DNA of 52,130 nucleotides from Planctomycetaceae bacterium (GTDB taxonomy: Bacteria; Planctomycetota; Planctomycetia; Pirellulales; UBA1268). Below are positions 50,491 through 52,130 of this stretch, in pieces; position 1 is the first letter of the stretch; each line of letters begins with the position of its first letter. Location of the stretch: assembly GCA_947459185.1 (NCBI GenBank), contig CANHCU010000012.1:1-52130 (forward strand), written 5' to 3'. The notes beneath the pieces were generated by a model that did no database searches, was not told the origin of the DNA, and worked only from the letters and a program-made list of their open reading frames with translations. The position numbers and the translations under genes were made by a program.

Positions 50491-51749
50491 GCCGCGCGTT
50501 CGCGACGGCTCCGATAGCCCGAGCGTGCTGCGCGTTGCTCGTAGCCATCGGCTACTGCCTGATGCACCCGCGGGGCGATGCGGCTGAGACCAAGTCGGGT
50601 ACGCCGCCGGGAGGGCATGGCGTCCTTCGAACGAAAGGAAAAGACATCGTCGATCGCCATGGCACGGTGGTGACGCTCCGCGGCGTGAACGTGGGTGGCT
50701 GGCTTGTGACCGAGGGGTGGATGTGCGGGCAGACCGACGACAAGGGCCGCGGCGCGCTCGAGCAACTGGAGGCTAGGTTCGGCTCGGACAAGGCCTCCCG
50801 GCTGATGGATGCCTGGCAGAACCACTGGTTCACGGAAAAGGACCTCGATCTGATCCAGAGCTGGGGCTTCAATCTTATTCGCGTGCCTTTCAGCTACCGA
50901 ACGCTTCAGGATGCCGAGGGCACATGGAAGCGGCAGCCCGACGGCACGATCGACTTCTCCCGCATGGATTGGGTGGTGCATGAGGCCGGACGGCGGGGCA
51001 TCTACGTGATCTTCGACCTGCATGTCTGGCCGAGGCAACTCGAACAGGGCAAGTATGGCCTGCCCTCACGATGGTCCGACGAAGGAAAAGCCGTGCGGGA
51101 GCGGATGCAGAAGCTCTGGGCCGAGGTGGCCAAGCATTACAAGGGCAACGGAATCATCGCAGGTTTCGACGTCATCAATGAGCCGGAGGGTTCTCCGTGG
51201 AATGCTCCGCATCATGCGTTCCACGATGCGATTCGTGAACAGGATCCGGACCGCATGGTGATCGTGGAGTGGAGCGGCTACTCCAACACGCCGAAGGAAT
51301 TTCCGAAGAACACGGTCTATTCCGACCATTACGCCTTCAAGGATGCCAACAGCCTGGAAAAGTATCTCGGCTCACTCCGCGTTCACCCCGAGGTGAAGGT
51401 GCCGGTGTTCCTCGGGGAAATGAAAGCGGGAAAAGACGACGCCGAGTCGGCGCGGTGGATGGCGGATGCCATGAACAAGGAGGGCTGGAGCTGGGCCGTG
51501 TGGACGTACAAGGGAGTGAACGTGGGCGGCTGGGCCGCCTTCAACTACGACGCCTCGATGCGTTACGACCTCTCCACCGACAGCTACGAATCGCTGCTCG
51601 AGAAATGGGAGCGCGGGCTCACGCAGTGGCAGCATCCTGAAAAGCCGAAAAACTCGGCGATCACTCGCTGGTGGGTGGGCGGGTTCCGGCAGGAACCGAC
51701 GACGTCGCTGCAGAAGCCAGAGCGGGCCTCCACGCCGGCATCGAACTGA
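50487..51749 (+). CDS. Secreted GH5-like glycoside hydrolase
   Basis: A 420-residue protein starting at GTG within the stop of response regulator 2, with GGGGAG just upstream. A signal peptide covers about 1-34 (PIARACCALLVAIGYCLMHP, then RGDA-AE). The barrel begins with VTLRGVNVGGWLVTEGWMCG, which resembles exo-beta-1,3-glucanase-like GH5 members. Acid/base Glu232 lies in FDVINEPEGSPW, and the nucleophile is probably Glu311 in VPVFLGEMKAGKDD. FDLHVWPRQ and WAVWTYKGVNVGGWAAF are further family blocks. Possible substrates are beta-1,3- or mixed beta-glucans. Coupling to the regulator suggests induction by its product. Confidence 0.82.
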   Translation: MSRAFATAPIARACCALLVAIGYCLMHPRGDAAETKSGTPPGGHGVLRTKGKDIVDRHGTVVTLRGVNVGGWLVTEGWMCGQTDDKGRGALEQLEARFGSDKASRLMDAWQNHWFTEKDLDLIQSWGFNLIRVPFSYRTLQDAEGTWKRQPDGTIDFSRMDWVVHEAGRRGIYVIFDLHVWPRQLEQGKYGLPSRWSDEGKAVRERMQKLWAEVAKHYKGNGIIAGFDVINEPEGSPWNAPHHAFHDAIREQDPDRMVIVEWSGYSNTPKEFPKNTVYSDHYAFKDANSLEKYLGSLRVHPEVKVPVFLGEMKAGKDDAESARWMADAMNKEGWSWAVWTYKGVNVGGWAAFNYDASMRYDLSTDSYESLLEKWERGLTQWQHPEKPKNSAITRWWVGGFRQEPTTSLQKPERASTPASN

Positions 51750-51751
51750 CC

Positions 51752-52130
51752 CTACGCATCCCACCGCAGGCTCGGCGAGACGCCGTGGCCCCGCGTGCCG
51801 CAGAAGTTTACCTCGATGCCCAGTGCCCGGGCGACGGCGGCCTTCGTGAGGGCGGCTTTGTCGGCGCCGGCGACGTCTTTCGCATACGCAACCTGAATGT
51901 GATTGGCCTTGTGGCGGGCCATCATCTGGTCGCGCGAGATGCCGTAGGTCACCGCGTGCATGATCGGCCACTGCTTCGTCGTCGATTCGAGGCGACGTCG
52001 TGTCTCCTCCTCCGGCAGTGTCACGACCTGCGCTCTGCCGATATCCATGCAGAGCTTTTCATGGCCCTGCGCGTTGTTGACCCAGATCCGGCTCCAGACG
52101 ATCTCGCCCGGCTTGCTCACGCCGGCCAGC
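51752..52130 (-). CDS. C-terminal part of an L-fucose/L-arabinose isomerase-like protein (cut by window edge)
   Basis: At least 125 residues of a minus-strand gene whose 5' part lies beyond the right edge; the frame is open across 52121-52130. The visible blocks are [40 protein letters not shown] and [20 protein letters not shown]. As I recall, these match the C-terminus of fucose/arabinose isomerase-like proteins, where the MARHxANHxQ block contributes to the active site. It converges on the GH5-like gene with two bases between stop codons. A sugar isomerase next to two hydrolases and a xylulokinase fits carbohydrate catabolism. Confidence 0.7.
   Translation of the reverse strand, partial: LAGVSKPGEIVWSRIWVNNAQGHEKLCMDIGRAQVVTLPEEETRRRLESTTKQWPIMHAVTYGISRDQMMARHKANHIQVAYAKDVAGADKAALTKAAVARALGIEVNFCGTRGHGVSPSLRWDA

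Noticed and set aside
1-52130. Prophage, integrated plasmid or genomic island
   Set aside because: No integrase, phage structural gene, replication gene or tRNA-site duplication was seen; gene content is uniformly planctomycete-like.

Overview
The window looks like chromosomal DNA of a GC-rich planctomycete, probably Pirellulales-like (inferred from gene content, not from a marker gene). Family-level signs are two DUF1559 proteins with pilin-type N-termini, a PSCyt1/DUF1587/DUF1592-type cytochrome protein next to a DUF1552 protein, a BBP7-type outer-membrane barrel, a double-length UvrA, a Gfo/Idh/MocA oxidoreductase, and secreted proteins with long signal peptides. I see no transposase, integrase, phage gene or CRISPR array. 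Small palindromic REP-like elements are scattered through the spacers and also sit inside uvrA.

Layout. 1-8.6 kb: a cut-off gene at the left edge, a beta-barrel protein (+) and fused uvrA (-). 8.7-10.7 kb: tRNA-Ala(CGC), then an ECF sigma factor overlapping a membrane protein that is probably its anti-sigma partner. 10.6-14.4 kb (-): alpha/beta hydrolase, a secreted repeat protein and pyrE, separated by REP clusters. 14.4-19.1 kb (+): a membrane-quality operon of long NfeD, short NfeD, floA and a small membrane protein. 19.3-26 kb: a secreted SH3 protein, a secreted unknown (-), an MMPL/RND transporter and a secreted unknown. 26-33 kb: rhomboid protease (-), Gfo/Idh/MocA oxidoreductase with a DnaQ/PolB-type exonuclease, a lipoprotein with a lysine-rich basic protein (-), nadA and a glycosyltransferase-like protein.

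33-52 kb is the most interesting part: a carbohydrate-linked region built from repeated modules. xylB (-) faces histidine kinase 1, response regulator 1 and a GH86-like hydrolase. These are followed by a DUF1559 protein, a lipoprotein, the PSCyt1/DUF1592 protein and a DUF1552 protein. Then come histidine kinase 2, a second DUF1559 protein, a second lipoprotein, response regulator 2 and a GH5-like hydrolase. The C-terminus of a fucose/arabinose-isomerase-like protein (-) ends the window. The two kinases share an unusual periplasmic sensor that appears to hold four OB-fold-like modules. Response regulator 2 overlaps the GH5 start codon. A 3' fragment of a lipoprotein gene and a short repeat shared by two spacers suggest the region grew by duplication and deletion. 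My reading is that the two systems sense polysaccharides or their breakdown products and control secreted hydrolases; that is inference.

All family calls come from reading motifs and lengths by eye, with no database search. Start codons were moved from the longest open frame where a ribosome binding site, a promoter or a signal peptide argued for it.
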